Source: Lentzea flava (GTDB lineage Bacteria > Actinomycetota > Actinomycetes > Mycobacteriales > Pseudonocardiaceae). From it: 64,000 bases of DNA. This document shows positions 17,222 to 25,612 of the stretch, in pieces. Location: positions 372,001 to 436,000 of the forward strand of contig NZ_BMRE01000002.1 in NCBI RefSeq assembly GCF_014648475.1, given 5' to 3'. Both the position numbers and the translations under genes were made by a program. The notes below the pieces were generated by a model that had not been told where the DNA came from, made no database searches, and saw only the letters and a program-made list of their open reading frames with translations. The number at the start of each line of letters is the position of its first letter. Positions within the stretch are counted from its first letter, which is position 1.

Positions 17222-18970
17222 ATGACCGTGCAGAGCTACGTGGCGCATTCGGTAAGTCTGCCCGCTGCGAAGAAGCCGGTGATAACGGCCATTCGGTCAG
17301 CCGCTCAGATAGAGTACGGGGAAGTTTTCACTCGGCGATGGGTCGCTGAAGTGATGCTTGACCTCGCTGGATATACCGTTGATCGAGATCTTACCGAGTT
17401 GCGGTTGATGGAGCCGGCGTGTGGGCAGGGTGCGTTCCTGGTCCCGGCGGTGGAGCGGTTGATGGCAAGTGCGGTTGCCCGCGGACACGTCATCGATGAC
17501 CGCGCAATTCTGTTGGTCCAGGCTTGCGACGTGCAGCTATCCAACGTCGAGCGGTGCCGGGAAGCGGTGATTGCCGTGCTGTTGAGATTCGGGGTGTCTT
17601 ATAGCACGGCGAATGTGCTGGCCCAGAGTTGGGTCTGTCACGGTGACTACCTGTTGTCGGCCCAGGCTAATTCTGATTTGATCGCCGAAGGCGTGCGACC
17701 CGACTTCGACGTGATCGTGGGAAACCCTCCTTATATTCGGTTCGATGATATTGACGAAGGTCTTTGTAGAGCGTATAGATCGCGATGGCCGACGATGTCG
17801 GGAAGGGTAGACGTGTACGTCGGCTTCTACGAGTGTGCTCTGCGGTCGCTCAAACCTGGTGGGCGGCTGGCTTTCATCTGCCCCGATCGCTGGATGCGTA
17901 ACCAGTACGGTACGGCGCTGAGGGAATTCGTCGCTCAAAGCTACAGTGTCGATGCCGTGTTGAGTGTGCGTAATGTCGATGTTTTTGAGACACCCGTTGC
18001 GGCATACCCGGCTATTACGGTCTTGAGTCGTGGAGCGCAACGCTCGGCGGTCGTGGCTGAGACTAATAGACGGTTCGCTGAGCCTTCGGCGCACGAGCTG
18101 ACGGCTTGGACACTCCAGTCCAACGACAGGACGACAGTGGGATGCGGATACCGCGCATTTCGACTTCCGCAGTGGTTTCCCGGCGATGAGATGTGGCCAA
18201 TTGGCAGTCCTGCTCGCGTATCCCTGGTCAAGTATCTCAATGACAACTTCGCTCCACTGCACAATCTTGAAACAGGTACTCGGGTTGGCATAGGAATCAC
18301 GACGGGGGCGGACAACGTCTATATCCTGAACGAGGATGACCCAGCATTGGATGGAATAGAAAGCGATCGCTTGCTGCGCCTCGCGATGGCGCGAGACACG
18401 AGATCCGGTGACTTCGTGTGGGGCAGGAGGTACTTGGTCAATCCATGGAGTCGGAGCGGTGTTCTGGTTGACCTTGCTAGCTATCCTGGTCTCGCCAATT
18501 ACCTTGCTGGGCATCGCTCCCGCCTTGCCAAGCGCTATACTGCGAAAGTCAACCCGCAGAACTGGCACCGCACTGTCGACAAAGTAAATCACGACCTTCT
18601 TTCGAGTGCGAAGCTACTTGTTCAGGACATGCAGATCTCGCTCAATCCTGTCCTGGAGAACGAAGGTTGCTACCCTCATCACAACCTGTACTACATTGTG
18701 TCCTCGCATTGGGACATGCAGGTACTCGGCGGAATCCTGCTGTCGCGGGTGGCGCAAGCCTTCGTCGAGGCGTACTCGATCCGCATGCGTGGCAACACGC
18801 TTCGGTTCCAGTCGCAGTATCTCAAGAAGATTCGTGTGCCCGATTATGCCCAACTCGGCCAACAATCCAAAGAAGCTTTGCGAGAAGCTTTTCTGGCCCG
18901 AGACGTCGAAGCTGCCACCGCAGTGGCACTGCGCGCGTACGGTCTCGATGCCGACGCTCTGGTGGACTGA
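17222..18970 (+). CDS. N6-adenine DNA methyltransferase of an XhoI/PaeR7I-type system (copy 2)
   Basis: 582 aa from ATG 17222, chosen for its GAGGAG ribosome site; an upstream frame to 17111 lacks one. Motif I EPACGQGAFLVPAVE and motif IV VGNPPYIRF are intact, with the same C-terminal GNTLRFQSQYLKKIRVPD as copy 1. Alignable with copy 1 over nearly the whole length, but diverged in the central region (about residues 270-330), where target recognition may differ. GC is low: the line 17941-18000 is 50% GC. Separate acquisition from copy 1 is likely. Confidence 0.87.
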   Translation: MTVQSYVAHSVSLPAAKKPVITAIRSAAQIEYGEVFTRRWVAEVMLDLAGYTVDRDLTELRLMEPACGQGAFLVPAVERLMASAVARGHVIDDRAILLVQACDVQLSNVERCREAVIAVLLRFGVSYSTANVLAQSWVCHGDYLLSAQANSDLIAEGVRPDFDVIVGNPPYIRFDDIDEGLCRAYRSRWPTMSGRVDVYVGFYECALRSLKPGGRLAFICPDRWMRNQYGTALREFVAQSYSVDAVLSVRNVDVFETPVAAYPAITVLSRGAQRSAVVAETNRRFAEPSAHELTAWTLQSNDRTTVGCGYRAFRLPQWFPGDEMWPIGSPARVSLVKYLNDNFAPLHNLETGTRVGIGITTGADNVYILNEDDPALDGIESDRLLRLAMARDTRSGDFVWGRRYLVNPWSRSGVLVDLASYPGLANYLAGHRSRLAKRYTAKVNPQNWHRTVDKVNHDLLSSAKLLVQDMQISLNPVLENEGCYPHHNLYYIVSSHWDMQVLGGILLSRVAQAFVEAYSIRMRGNTLRFQSQYLKKIRVPDYAQLGQQSKEALREAFLARDVEAATAVALRAYGLDADALVD

Positions 18971-19084
18971 GGATTTGGGTGCACTCAAATGGTATTTAGC
19001 TCACCTTTTGCACGGTTCGGGCAGTTACTGGCCATTTGGCTGCGAGTTAAGTGATCTTCCCTTGAAGTTCTGGTATTCCGGCGT

Positions 19085-19560
19085 TTTGGATCGGTGGACT
19101 GAATCTCGGCGAGGAAGTGTCCGTGGCGAAGTTGGTGGAATCGAGGAGCTGGGGCGACGCGGGATCTGGCCCAAGCACTCTGCAACCGCAGGCCGCCGGG
19201 CGTACCGGGCCGGACTCCATCGAACCGGTGGCGCAAGACCCAGATTCGTATTGCGCGCTGCACGCCCAGGTCGCGAACGCGCGTCGGGACGGGCCTCCAC
19301 AAGCTCATCACCCGCCTCGTCCACGGCTTCCGCACGTCGGTGCTGGACGATCTCAACGCGATCGGGATGCTGCGCAGCCCGGCGCCTGGCCTGCCGGATC
19401 GCCCGTGTCGGCATAGCCGAGTTGCGGCGCAGGCTGCGACAAGACCGGTTGGGTCAACACGCTCGATGGAACCGGTTTCGGTCTCACGATGTGGGTAGCG
19501 GTATCGCCATGGAAAGGCCCGGATCACCGGTGCGGGCCAACGCAGCCGCCGCAAGGCGAC
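19085..19560 (+). pseudogene. Decayed tnpB (IS200/IS605-family OrfB) remnant
   Basis: Fragments of TnpB appear in alternating plus-strand frames: LNLGEEVSVAKLVE, ALHAQVANARRDG, then (after a shift) HKLITRLVHGFRTSVLDDLN, RLACRIARVGIAELRRRL and KTGWVNTL. In intact TnpB these follow each other in one frame (guide-RNA-associated RuvC-type nuclease of IS605 elements). No full frame, zinc-ribbon CxxC or tnpA is left, so it is inactive. The rest of 18971-19630 (660 bp) holds no other gene. It marks the right side of the R-M island. Confidence 0.6.
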
Positions 19561-19630
19561 GACTGCCTGAACACTGTGAGCTCACGTTCACAACATCAGC
19601 TGACGGAAGTGTCACCTGTACGGTGGACAG

Positions 19631-20095
19631 GTGGTCGTGCCCAACAAGCCGTCCACCGAGGTGACGGCGCTCGACGATCGGTGGACCCGGCACTGTGTCG
19701 ACCGGGCGAGCCGTCGCGCCCTGATGTGGACCGTTCTGGCCGGTGCGGCCTTCGCCCTCCAGTTCGTGCTGGTACTCGTGTGGTCGTGGTCCTCACCGGT
19801 GGCGCTGGTGCTGCTGTTCTTCGCCGCGGCCGTGCTGTGGGTGGTGACGCGTCGCCGTCCGGTGCGTTTACCGGAAGGTGAACCGTGGCATTTCGCCCAT
19901 GTGCAGTGGGAAGGAGGGCGTCTGGTCGTGCTGTCTTCGCCGCCGCTTTTGCTGACGTTGCGCGTCGGTCCTCTTCTCCGCGGCCGGATCGCGCGGCATC
20001 GCCGTGTGTGGTTCGTGCCGCCGGACTCGGCAGGGAACACGGTGGTCACGTTCCGCGGGGTGCCGCAGCTCATCCCGGCGCGTGTGCAGAGATGA
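19631..20095 (+). CDS. Small membrane protein (unknown)
   Basis: 154 aa, GTG start (19631, or 19637). Two adjacent transmembrane segments at about residues 30-48 and 53-70, then a cytoplasmic basic domain ending in FVPPDSAGNTVVTFRGVPQ. I do not recognise a named family. Its stop overlaps the next start by ATGA, so the two are co-translated; that neighbour has the same layout, so they may form a heteromeric membrane complex. Confidence 0.6.
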   Translation: MVVPNKPSTEVTALDDRWTRHCVDRASRRALMWTVLAGAAFALQFVLVLVWSWSSPVALVLLFFAAAVLWVVTRRRPVRLPEGEPWHFAHVQWEGGRLVVLSSPPLLLTLRVGPLLRGRIARHRRVWFVPPDSAGNTVVTFRGVPQLIPARVQR

Positions 20096-20544
20096 TCATC
20101 CAGAACTGGAGCGACACCTGCCTGGTGCGGGCGGATCGTCGCGCTGTCGGGCACATCTTCTTCGCCGTCGCCGTGTTCGGCGTCGTGCTCATGATCGGCT
20201 GGCTGTGGCTCACCGTGCTGTCCGTGCCGGTGGTGCTGGAGCTGGCCGCGCCGGGACTGCGGCACTTCTTCACGCGCCGCGGCACCCTGCAGCTGATCGA
20301 GCGGTTCCCGTGGCGGCCGGTGTCGGTGAGCTTCGTGCCCGGCCGGCGGATCGGGCGCCAGGCGTACCTGAGGGTCGACGGCTCGGAGAACAACCTGCGG
20401 CTGCCCGAGCTGCCGGAGAGGGCGCGCGTGCTGATCCGGCACACCGGCCGGGTGTGGATCGCGGGACCGGACGAGCGCGGGCGCGTCGTGGCGATGACGC
20501 GCGGGCTCGCGTTCCTCACGCGTGGACGGGTCGTGGAGCGCTAA
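20092..20544 (+). CDS. Small membrane protein (unknown), coupled to the preceding gene
   Basis: 150 aa from ATG 20092 (4-nt overlap). One long or two short hydrophobic segments at about residues 22-58, then a beta-rich soluble part with a central RIGRQAYLRVDGSENNLRLP and a C-terminal MTRGLAFLTRGR. Related in plan to the upstream gene. Its stop overlaps that of the convergent VWA gene (CTAA, 20541-20544). Function unknown. Confidence 0.6.
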   Translation: MIIQNWSDTCLVRADRRAVGHIFFAVAVFGVVLMIGWLWLTVLSVPVVLELAAPGLRHFFTRRGTLQLIERFPWRPVSVSFVPGRRIGRQAYLRVDGSENNLRLPELPERARVLIRHTGRVWIAGPDERGRVVAMTRGLAFLTRGRVVER

Positions 20545-21683
20545 CGGCCCGTGGCGATGCCCTCGGACTCCGCCCACTGCGTGAGGTCGTCCTTGCGCAG
20601 CGCCGCCGCCATCAGTTCGGGGAACTTGTCCGGCGTGCAGGCGAACGCGGGTGCGCCGAGGGCGGACAGCTTCGCCGCGAGCTCGTGGTCGTAGGCGGGC
20701 GTGCCGGAGTCGCTGAGCGCCAACAGGTTCACGACCGTGACGCCGCTCGCGACCAGCTCGCGGACGCGGCGCTGCAGCTCGGCCTCCGACCCGCCCTCGT
20801 AGAGGTCGCTGATGATCGCGATGACCGTGTCGGTGGGCCTGCGGACCTGCGTCTGCGCGTAGGCGACCGCGCGGTTGATGTCCGTGCCGCCGCCGAGCTG
20901 GGCGCTGAAGAGCAGGTCGACCGGGTCGCTGAGCTGGTCGGTCAGGTCCGCGACCTCGGTGTCGAACACGACGAGCCTGGTCGAGATCGAGCGGATGCTC
21001 GCGAGCGCCGAACCGAGAACCGCCGCGTGCACCAACGAGTCCGCCATCGAACCGGACTGGTCGACGAGCAGGATCACGTCGCGCATCGCCGCGGTCCGGC
21101 TGCGCCTGAGGTGCCCGATCAGGTCCTCGACGACGACGGTCTTGTGCTGCGGCTGGTAGTTCTTGAGGTTGGCCTTGATCGTGGTGGCCCAGTCGACGTC
21201 CTGCAGCTGCGGCCGGTGCGTGCGCCGTGAGCGGTCGACGGCACCGCGGACGGCCTCGACGAGCCGGTCCTTCAGGCGCTTCTCGATGTCCTCGACCACC
21301 TTGCGCACCACGGCTTTCGCGGTGTCGCGGGTGCGGGCGGGGATGGCGCGGGAGAGTTGCAGCAGGGTGCCGACGAGGTTCACGTCCGGCTCGACCGACT
21401 GCAGCAGTTCGGGTTCGAGCAGGAGTTGCTTGAGACCGAGCTTCTCGACCGCGTCCCGTTGCATCACCTGGACGACCGAGGTGGGGAAGTACTTGCGGAC
21501 GTCGCCGAGCCACCGGTGCAGCTGCGGGGAGCTGGCGCCGAGACCGGCACCGCGTTCGCTGCCGCCGCCGTAGAGCCCCGTGAGCGCGCCATCACGCCGT
21601 TGGTCGTCATCGCCCAGCTGAGCCACGTCTTCCGCGCTCGGGCCGAGCAGCAACCGCCAGCGCCTCAACCGCTCTTCCGTCAT
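20541..21683 (-). CDS. VWA domain protein, likely partner of the MoxR ATPase
   Basis: 380 aa. The helical N-terminal part (1 to about 195) precedes a von Willebrand A domain with a complete MIDAS: DQSGSM (Asp208-x-Ser-x-Ser), GGGTDINRAV and ISDLYEGG. Proteins of this kind work with MoxR-type AAA+ ATPases, and the ATPase, SWIM, DUF5691 and DUF5682 genes lie 4-11 kb away on the other strand. Here the gene is instead the last of the fahA-iclR operon (ATGA-type overlap with iclR), so it is separated from its expected operon. Confidence 0.82.
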   Translation of the reverse strand: MTEERLRRWRLLLGPSAEDVAQLGDDDQRRDGALTGLYGGGSERGAGLGASSPQLHRWLGDVRKYFPTSVVQVMQRDAVEKLGLKQLLLEPELLQSVEPDVNLVGTLLQLSRAIPARTRDTAKAVVRKVVEDIEKRLKDRLVEAVRGAVDRSRRTHRPQLQDVDWATTIKANLKNYQPQHKTVVVEDLIGHLRRSRTAAMRDVILLVDQSGSMADSLVHAAVLGSALASIRSISTRLVVFDTEVADLTDQLSDPVDLLFSAQLGGGTDINRAVAYAQTQVRRPTDTVIAIISDLYEGGSEAELQRRVRELVASGVTVVNLLALSDSGTPAYDHELAAKLSALGAPAFACTPDKFPELMAAALRKDDLTQWAESEGIATGR

Positions 21684-22312
21684 TTGAGCGCTGCCGCCAC
21701 TTCTTCGGCCGCACGCACGACGTGTGGGCCGACGATGTCCGCGTCAAGCCTCTCCAGCGCCACGACGCCCACGGAGGCGCGGAGGCCGGGAACGCCGCGG
21801 ACGGGTGCCGCGACGCCGTACGCGTTGGGCTGCAGCTCGCCGGCGGAGACCACCCAGCTCTCCACGGGCTGCGAGATCGCCTTGCCCGCCGCCCCGCGGT
21901 GCACCGGGTGGCGGGAACCCACCCGGTACGCCACGTGGAAAGCGGTCCACGACGGTTCGACGACGGCGACGGCCTGGGCCTCGCTGCCGTCCGCGACGGT
22001 CAGGTGCGCGGTGGCGCCGACCTTCTCCGCGAGCTCGCGCAGAGCCGGGTTCGCCGCCATCCGGAGCTGGGGGAGGACGTTGGAGGCGAGTCTCAGCACG
22101 CCCAGGCCGAGCCGGACCTTCGACCCCTCCCTGCGCACGAGACCGCGCGCCTGGAGGGGGACGAGGAGCCGGTACACGGCGGCCCTGGACGCGCCGATGG
22201 CCGTGGCGAGCTCCGAGATCGACGGGGCCTCGGACTCCGCCTCAGCGACCGCCTGGAGCAGCGCCAGACCCCGTTCCAGGGTCAGCGAGCTCTCCTTCGT
22301 CGCTCCGACCAT
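21680..22312 (-). CDS. IclR-family transcriptional regulator, probable homogentisate-pathway regulator
   Basis: 210 aa from ATG 22312 (GGAG 6 nt upstream; an adjacent GTG at 22315 is possible). Winged-helix HTH at about 10-75 (SISELATAIGASRAAVYRLL) and an IclR effector domain to the C-terminus (HLTVADGSEAQAVAVVEPS, VGSRHPVHRGAAGKAI). It is about 40 residues shorter than typical. Coupled to fahA upstream and VWA downstream. A palindrome in the hmgA/unknown-gene divergent promoter is its probable operator, with homogentisate or a related acid as the likely ligand. Confidence 0.85.
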   Translation of the reverse strand: MVGATKESSLTLERGLALLQAVAEAESEAPSISELATAIGASRAAVYRLLVPLQARGLVRREGSKVRLGLGVLRLASNVLPQLRMAANPALRELAEKVGATAHLTVADGSEAQAVAVVEPSWTAFHVAYRVGSRHPVHRGAAGKAISQPVESWVVSAGELQPNAYGVAAPVRGVPGLRASVGVVALERLDADIVGPHVVRAAEEVAAALK

Positions 22313-23475
22313 CACGCACTCCGAACTGTGCCCACCACCTCGGCTAGACCCACCACCGAGCCGCCTTCACCGGGAGCCGTCGCGGTCAGCCTGACCGTGT
22401 CGCCGTCCTCCAGGAAGGACCTCGTGGAGCCGTCGTCGAGCTTGAACGGTTCCTTGCCGCCCCAGCTGAGTTCGAGGAACGAGCCGCGCTCGTCCTTCTC
22501 CGGTCCGGAGACCGTGCCGGAAGCGAACAGATCACCTGGGCGCACGGTAGCCCCGTTCACCGTCATGTGCGCCAGCTGTTGCACAAATGACCACGACATC
22601 TCGCGGAACGGAGGCCGCGCGACGATCGTGTCGTTCAGCTCGACCGTGATCGTGATGTCCAGGCCCCACGGCTGGTCGGTGGTCAGGTAGTCGTGCAGTT
22701 TGTTCGGCAGCGGCGGCGTCGGGACGCGTGCAACTGAGAACGCTTCGAGCGGGGTGATCCACGCGCTGATCGACGTGGCGAACGACTTGGCGAGGAACGG
22801 GCCGAGCGGCTGGTACTCCCACGCCTGGATGTCGCGCGCGGACCAGTCGTTGACCAGCGCGACGCCGAAGACGTGCTCGGCTGCCCTGCTCGTGGACACG
22901 TTGGCCGCGGGCGGGCCGCCGCAGACGAACCCGACCTCCGCCTCGATGTCGAGCCGCTCGGAGGGGCCGAACTTCGGGCCCTCGCTGCCGCGCTTCTGGC
23001 CGTTCGGGCGGACGATGTCCGTGCCGGAGACGTACACCGTGCCCGCGCGGCCGTGGTAGCCGATCGGCAGGTGCGTCCAGTTCGGGGTGAGCGGGTCGCC
23101 GTCCGGGCGGAACATCCGGCCGACGTTCTCCGCGTGGTGCCTGCTCGAGTAGAAGTCCACGTAGTCGCCGACGGTGAAAGGCAGCTTCGCGGACTCGATG
23201 CCCGTGAGCTCGGCACCCTTCGGTGCGGAGGTCGCCGTGACGATCTCCTTGAGCTTGGCGCGCAGCGCGCTCCAGGCCGGCCGGCCCGCCTTCAGCAGCG
23301 GGTCCAGCGAGTCGCCCTGGACGAGCTCGCTGCACTTGCCCAGCGCGAGGCTCTTCAGGAGCAACGCCTGGTCGCCGACGCGGACGGCCACGCCCCCGTC
23401 GACGACGCCGTAGGGGAGGGTCTGCGATCCGAACGGCTGGTCTTCGGTGAAGTTCGGGTCGCTGATCCAGCTCAC
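22312..23475 (-). CDS. fahA: Fumarylacetoacetase
   Basis: 387 aa from GTG 23475, which overlaps the upstream stop (GTGA). Hydrolyses fumarylacetoacetate to fumarate and acetoacetate, the last step of tyrosine/homogentisate breakdown. Eukaryote-type FAH with an N-terminal SH3-like domain (residues 1 to about 110) and a catalytic domain: DFYSSRHHAENVGRMFR with catalytic His, the metal-binding DIEAEVGFVCG and NDWSARDIQAWEY. Shares an operon with iclR and faces hmgA. Confidence 0.95.
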   Translation of the reverse strand: MSWISDPNFTEDQPFGSQTLPYGVVDGGVAVRVGDQALLLKSLALGKCSELVQGDSLDPLLKAGRPAWSALRAKLKEIVTATSAPKGAELTGIESAKLPFTVGDYVDFYSSRHHAENVGRMFRPDGDPLTPNWTHLPIGYHGRAGTVYVSGTDIVRPNGQKRGSEGPKFGPSERLDIEAEVGFVCGGPPAANVSTSRAAEHVFGVALVNDWSARDIQAWEYQPLGPFLAKSFATSISAWITPLEAFSVARVPTPPLPNKLHDYLTTDQPWGLDITITVELNDTIVARPPFREMSWSFVQQLAHMTVNGATVRPGDLFASGTVSGPEKDERGSFLELSWGGKEPFKLDDGSTRSFLEDGDTVRLTATAPGEGGSVVGLAEVVGTVRSA

Positions 23476-24344
23476 AGCAGTCCAAGCTCCTCGAGGTCGG
23501 CGATCGGTTCGGCGAGGGAGCACGAGCCGTAGCTCGCGAAGACGCCGCGGACGGCGTGCGCGGCCTGGTCGCTGAGCGCCTTGGCCTCGGCGGTGAGCGC
23601 CTCGGCGTCGGTGCTCGCGAGCGCCTCGCGGACGTCACGGCCGCTGAGGGAGCGTGCCGTGGCGACGAGGAGGTTCAGGAAGCCGTGGTGGGTGAAGCCC
23701 TGCTCGTCGGTGTGGCGGACGGCCTTGTGCAGGCCCGCGGTCGCCTTGAACGCGACGCCGCCACCGCTGACGACGGACAGGAAGTCCGCGACCTCGTCGA
23801 CGCTGGGGAAGTTCTCCTGGCTCAGGCCACCGCAGCGGAGCTTGGGCCAGCTGCCGTGCTCGATGACCCTGCGGACGCCGTCGAGCCACTCGGAGCCGCC
23901 GCGACGGGGCTCCACGACGCGGATGACGTCCTCCGGCACGAACTCCGACACGCGCTCTAGCCACACCTCGTCCACATCGGACGGTGCGGGCATCTCGACC
24001 ATGCGCAGCGCCAGGAGCTCGCTTCTGCTCTCGACGATGGACACGGCTTTCGGCACCCCGCCGAGACCTGTGTCGATCACGAGACTCAGCGCGATCGGCT
24101 TCGGCGGCTTGACCTTGATCAGTTCGGTGATCAGCTCGGCGAGTCTGGACGCCGGGCACAGGAAGAGGCCCATGACACCGGACCACTCGCCGACTCGTCC
24201 GTCCAGGTGGCCACGCACCGCGTCGGGCATCGACGCGTTCCCCGGAGGGAAGAGCGCGGCATCGTCCACAAGCCTCGCGAGCAGGGGCGGAGTACCGCGC
24301 GGACCGGGCGCACGGAGTTCGACAGCGCTTGACACGGCTGACAC
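23472..24344 (-). CDS. Unknown protein of the homogentisate operon
   Basis: 290 aa from GTG 24344 (GTG 24335 also possible; a longer frame to 24407 would overlap hmgA). It is the first gene of the minus-strand operon and overlaps fahA by 4 nt. No signal or membrane segment; alternating hydrophobic strands and helices look TIM-barrel-like (IALSLVIDTGLGG, VRVVEPRRGG-like segments, LRCGGLSQENFPSVDE, GVAFKATAGLHKAVR), similar in style to aldolase-type barrels. I do not recognise a family. Its position suggests a step or accessory role in homogentisate use; maleylacetoacetate isomerase is otherwise missing here. Confidence 0.75.
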   Translation of the reverse strand: MSAVSSAVELRAPGPRGTPPLLARLVDDAALFPPGNASMPDAVRGHLDGRVGEWSGVMGLFLCPASRLAELITELIKVKPPKPIALSLVIDTGLGGVPKAVSIVESRSELLALRMVEMPAPSDVDEVWLERVSEFVPEDVIRVVEPRRGGSEWLDGVRRVIEHGSWPKLRCGGLSQENFPSVDEVADFLSVVSGGGVAFKATAGLHKAVRHTDEQGFTHHGFLNLLVATARSLSGRDVREALASTDAEALTAEAKALSDQAAHAVRGVFASYGSCSLAEPIADLEELGLL

Positions 24345-24374
24345 GCTAGCCGTGTACCGCCAACTGAACAAAGA

Positions 24375-24391
24375 TGTCCGATAGTCGAACG
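24375..24391. promoter_or_regulatory. Candidate IclR operator
   Basis: An imperfect palindrome, GTCCGA TAG TCGAAC (24376-24390, one mismatch between arms), lies between the divergent starts at 24344 and 24406. TTCGA-type palindromes are usual for IclR-family regulators of aromatic catabolism, and such a regulator is encoded in the adjacent operon. Confidence 0.5.
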
Positions 24392-24405
24392 CCCGGAGAC
24401 ACGTC

Positions 24406-25578
24406 ATGGCCTACTACCGCCAGGTCGGGGAGATCCCCCGAAAGCGCCACACCCAGTTCCGCAAACCGGACGGTGGGCTCTACGCGGAAGAGCTGATGGG
24501 AGTCGAGGGGTTCTCGGCCGATTCGGCCCTGCTCTACCACCGGTACCTGCCCACGGCGATCGTGAACGCGGAGACGGTGAAGGACGAGCGCGGATCCGTC
24601 GCGCCGAACCTGCCGCTGAAGCCGCGGCACTTCAAGACGACCGATCTGACCTGGGCTTCCGACGAGGTCGACGCGGTGACCGGACGGCGCAAGCTGTTCG
24701 GGAACCCGGACGTGACCATCGGTTTCGTCGTGGCCAACGCTCCGTCGCCGTTGTACCGCAACGCTTTCGGTGACGAGCTGCTGTACGTGCAGGCCGGTTC
24801 CGGCGTGATCGAGACGATCTACGGGGCTCTTACCGTCGGCGACGGCGACTACGTCGTGATCCCGACCTCGTGCACGTACCGCGTGGTGCCTTCGTCGCCG
24901 ATGTCGTTGCTCGTGCTGGAGGCGACGGGGCACATCGGGCCGCCTCGCCGCTACCTGTCCGCGAAGGGGCAGTTCCTGGAGCACTCGCCGTACTGCGAGC
25001 GGGACATCCGCGGGCCTTCCGAGCCGTTGCTGGTCGACGGCGAGGACGTCGACGTGCTCGTGCGGCACCGCGCCGGGCTGACCCGCTTCACCTACGCCAA
25101 CCACCCGTTCGACGTGGTCGGCTGGGACGGGTGCCTGTACCCGTGGGCGTTCAACATCCGCGACTTCGAGCCGATCACCGGCCGCGTGCACCAGCCGCCG
25201 CCCGTGCACCAGACCTTCGAGGGCCCGAACTTCGTGGTGTGCTCGTTCTGCCCGCGCAAGGTCGACTACCACCCGCTGGCCGTGCCCGTGCCGTACAACC
25301 ACGCGAACGTCGACTCGGACGAGCTGATGTTCTACGTGGGCGGCAACTACGAGGCCCGCAAGGGCTCCGGCATCGGCATCGGCTCGATGTCGTTGCACCC
25401 CTCCGGCTGCACGCACGGCCCGCAGCCGGGTGCCGTCGAGGCGTCGCTCGGCGTGGACTACTTCGACGAGACCGCGGTCATGGTCGACACGTTCCGCCCG
25501 CTGGAGCTCGGCGAGGCCGCGGAGGCCTGTGAGGACCCGGCGTACGCGTGGACCTGGGCCCGTCGCGGTCCGGCCTGA
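24406..25578 (+). CDS. hmgA: Homogentisate 1,2-dioxygenase
   Basis: 390 aa, ATG with GGAG upstream. Ring-cleaving Fe(II) enzyme that turns homogentisate into maleylacetoacetate in phenylalanine/tyrosine degradation. Cupin-type iron ligands are in PYNHANVDSDELMFY (His and Glu) and MSLHPSGCTHGPQPG (His). Also present: GDELLYVQAGSG and PFDVVGWDGCLYPW. Divergent from the unknown-fahA-iclR operon with a shared regulatory region, so the two units are probably induced together. Confidence 0.95.
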   Translation: MAYYRQVGEIPRKRHTQFRKPDGGLYAEELMGVEGFSADSALLYHRYLPTAIVNAETVKDERGSVAPNLPLKPRHFKTTDLTWASDEVDAVTGRRKLFGNPDVTIGFVVANAPSPLYRNAFGDELLYVQAGSGVIETIYGALTVGDGDYVVIPTSCTYRVVPSSPMSLLVLEATGHIGPPRRYLSAKGQFLEHSPYCERDIRGPSEPLLVDGEDVDVLVRHRAGLTRFTYANHPFDVVGWDGCLYPWAFNIRDFEPITGRVHQPPPVHQTFEGPNFVVCSFCPRKVDYHPLAVPVPYNHANVDSDELMFYVGGNYEARKGSGIGIGSMSLHPSGCTHGPQPGAVEASLGVDYFDETAVMVDTFRPLELGEAAEACEDPAYAWTWARRGPA

Positions 25579-25612
25579 TTTTCTGTCAGGGGTCCTCGCT
25601 ACTTTGGTCGAC

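Noticed and set aside
13619..18970. BREX or Type I restriction system
   Set aside because: No PglZ, BrxC, HsdR or HsdS; the nucleases fit the Type II XhoI/PaeR7I family.
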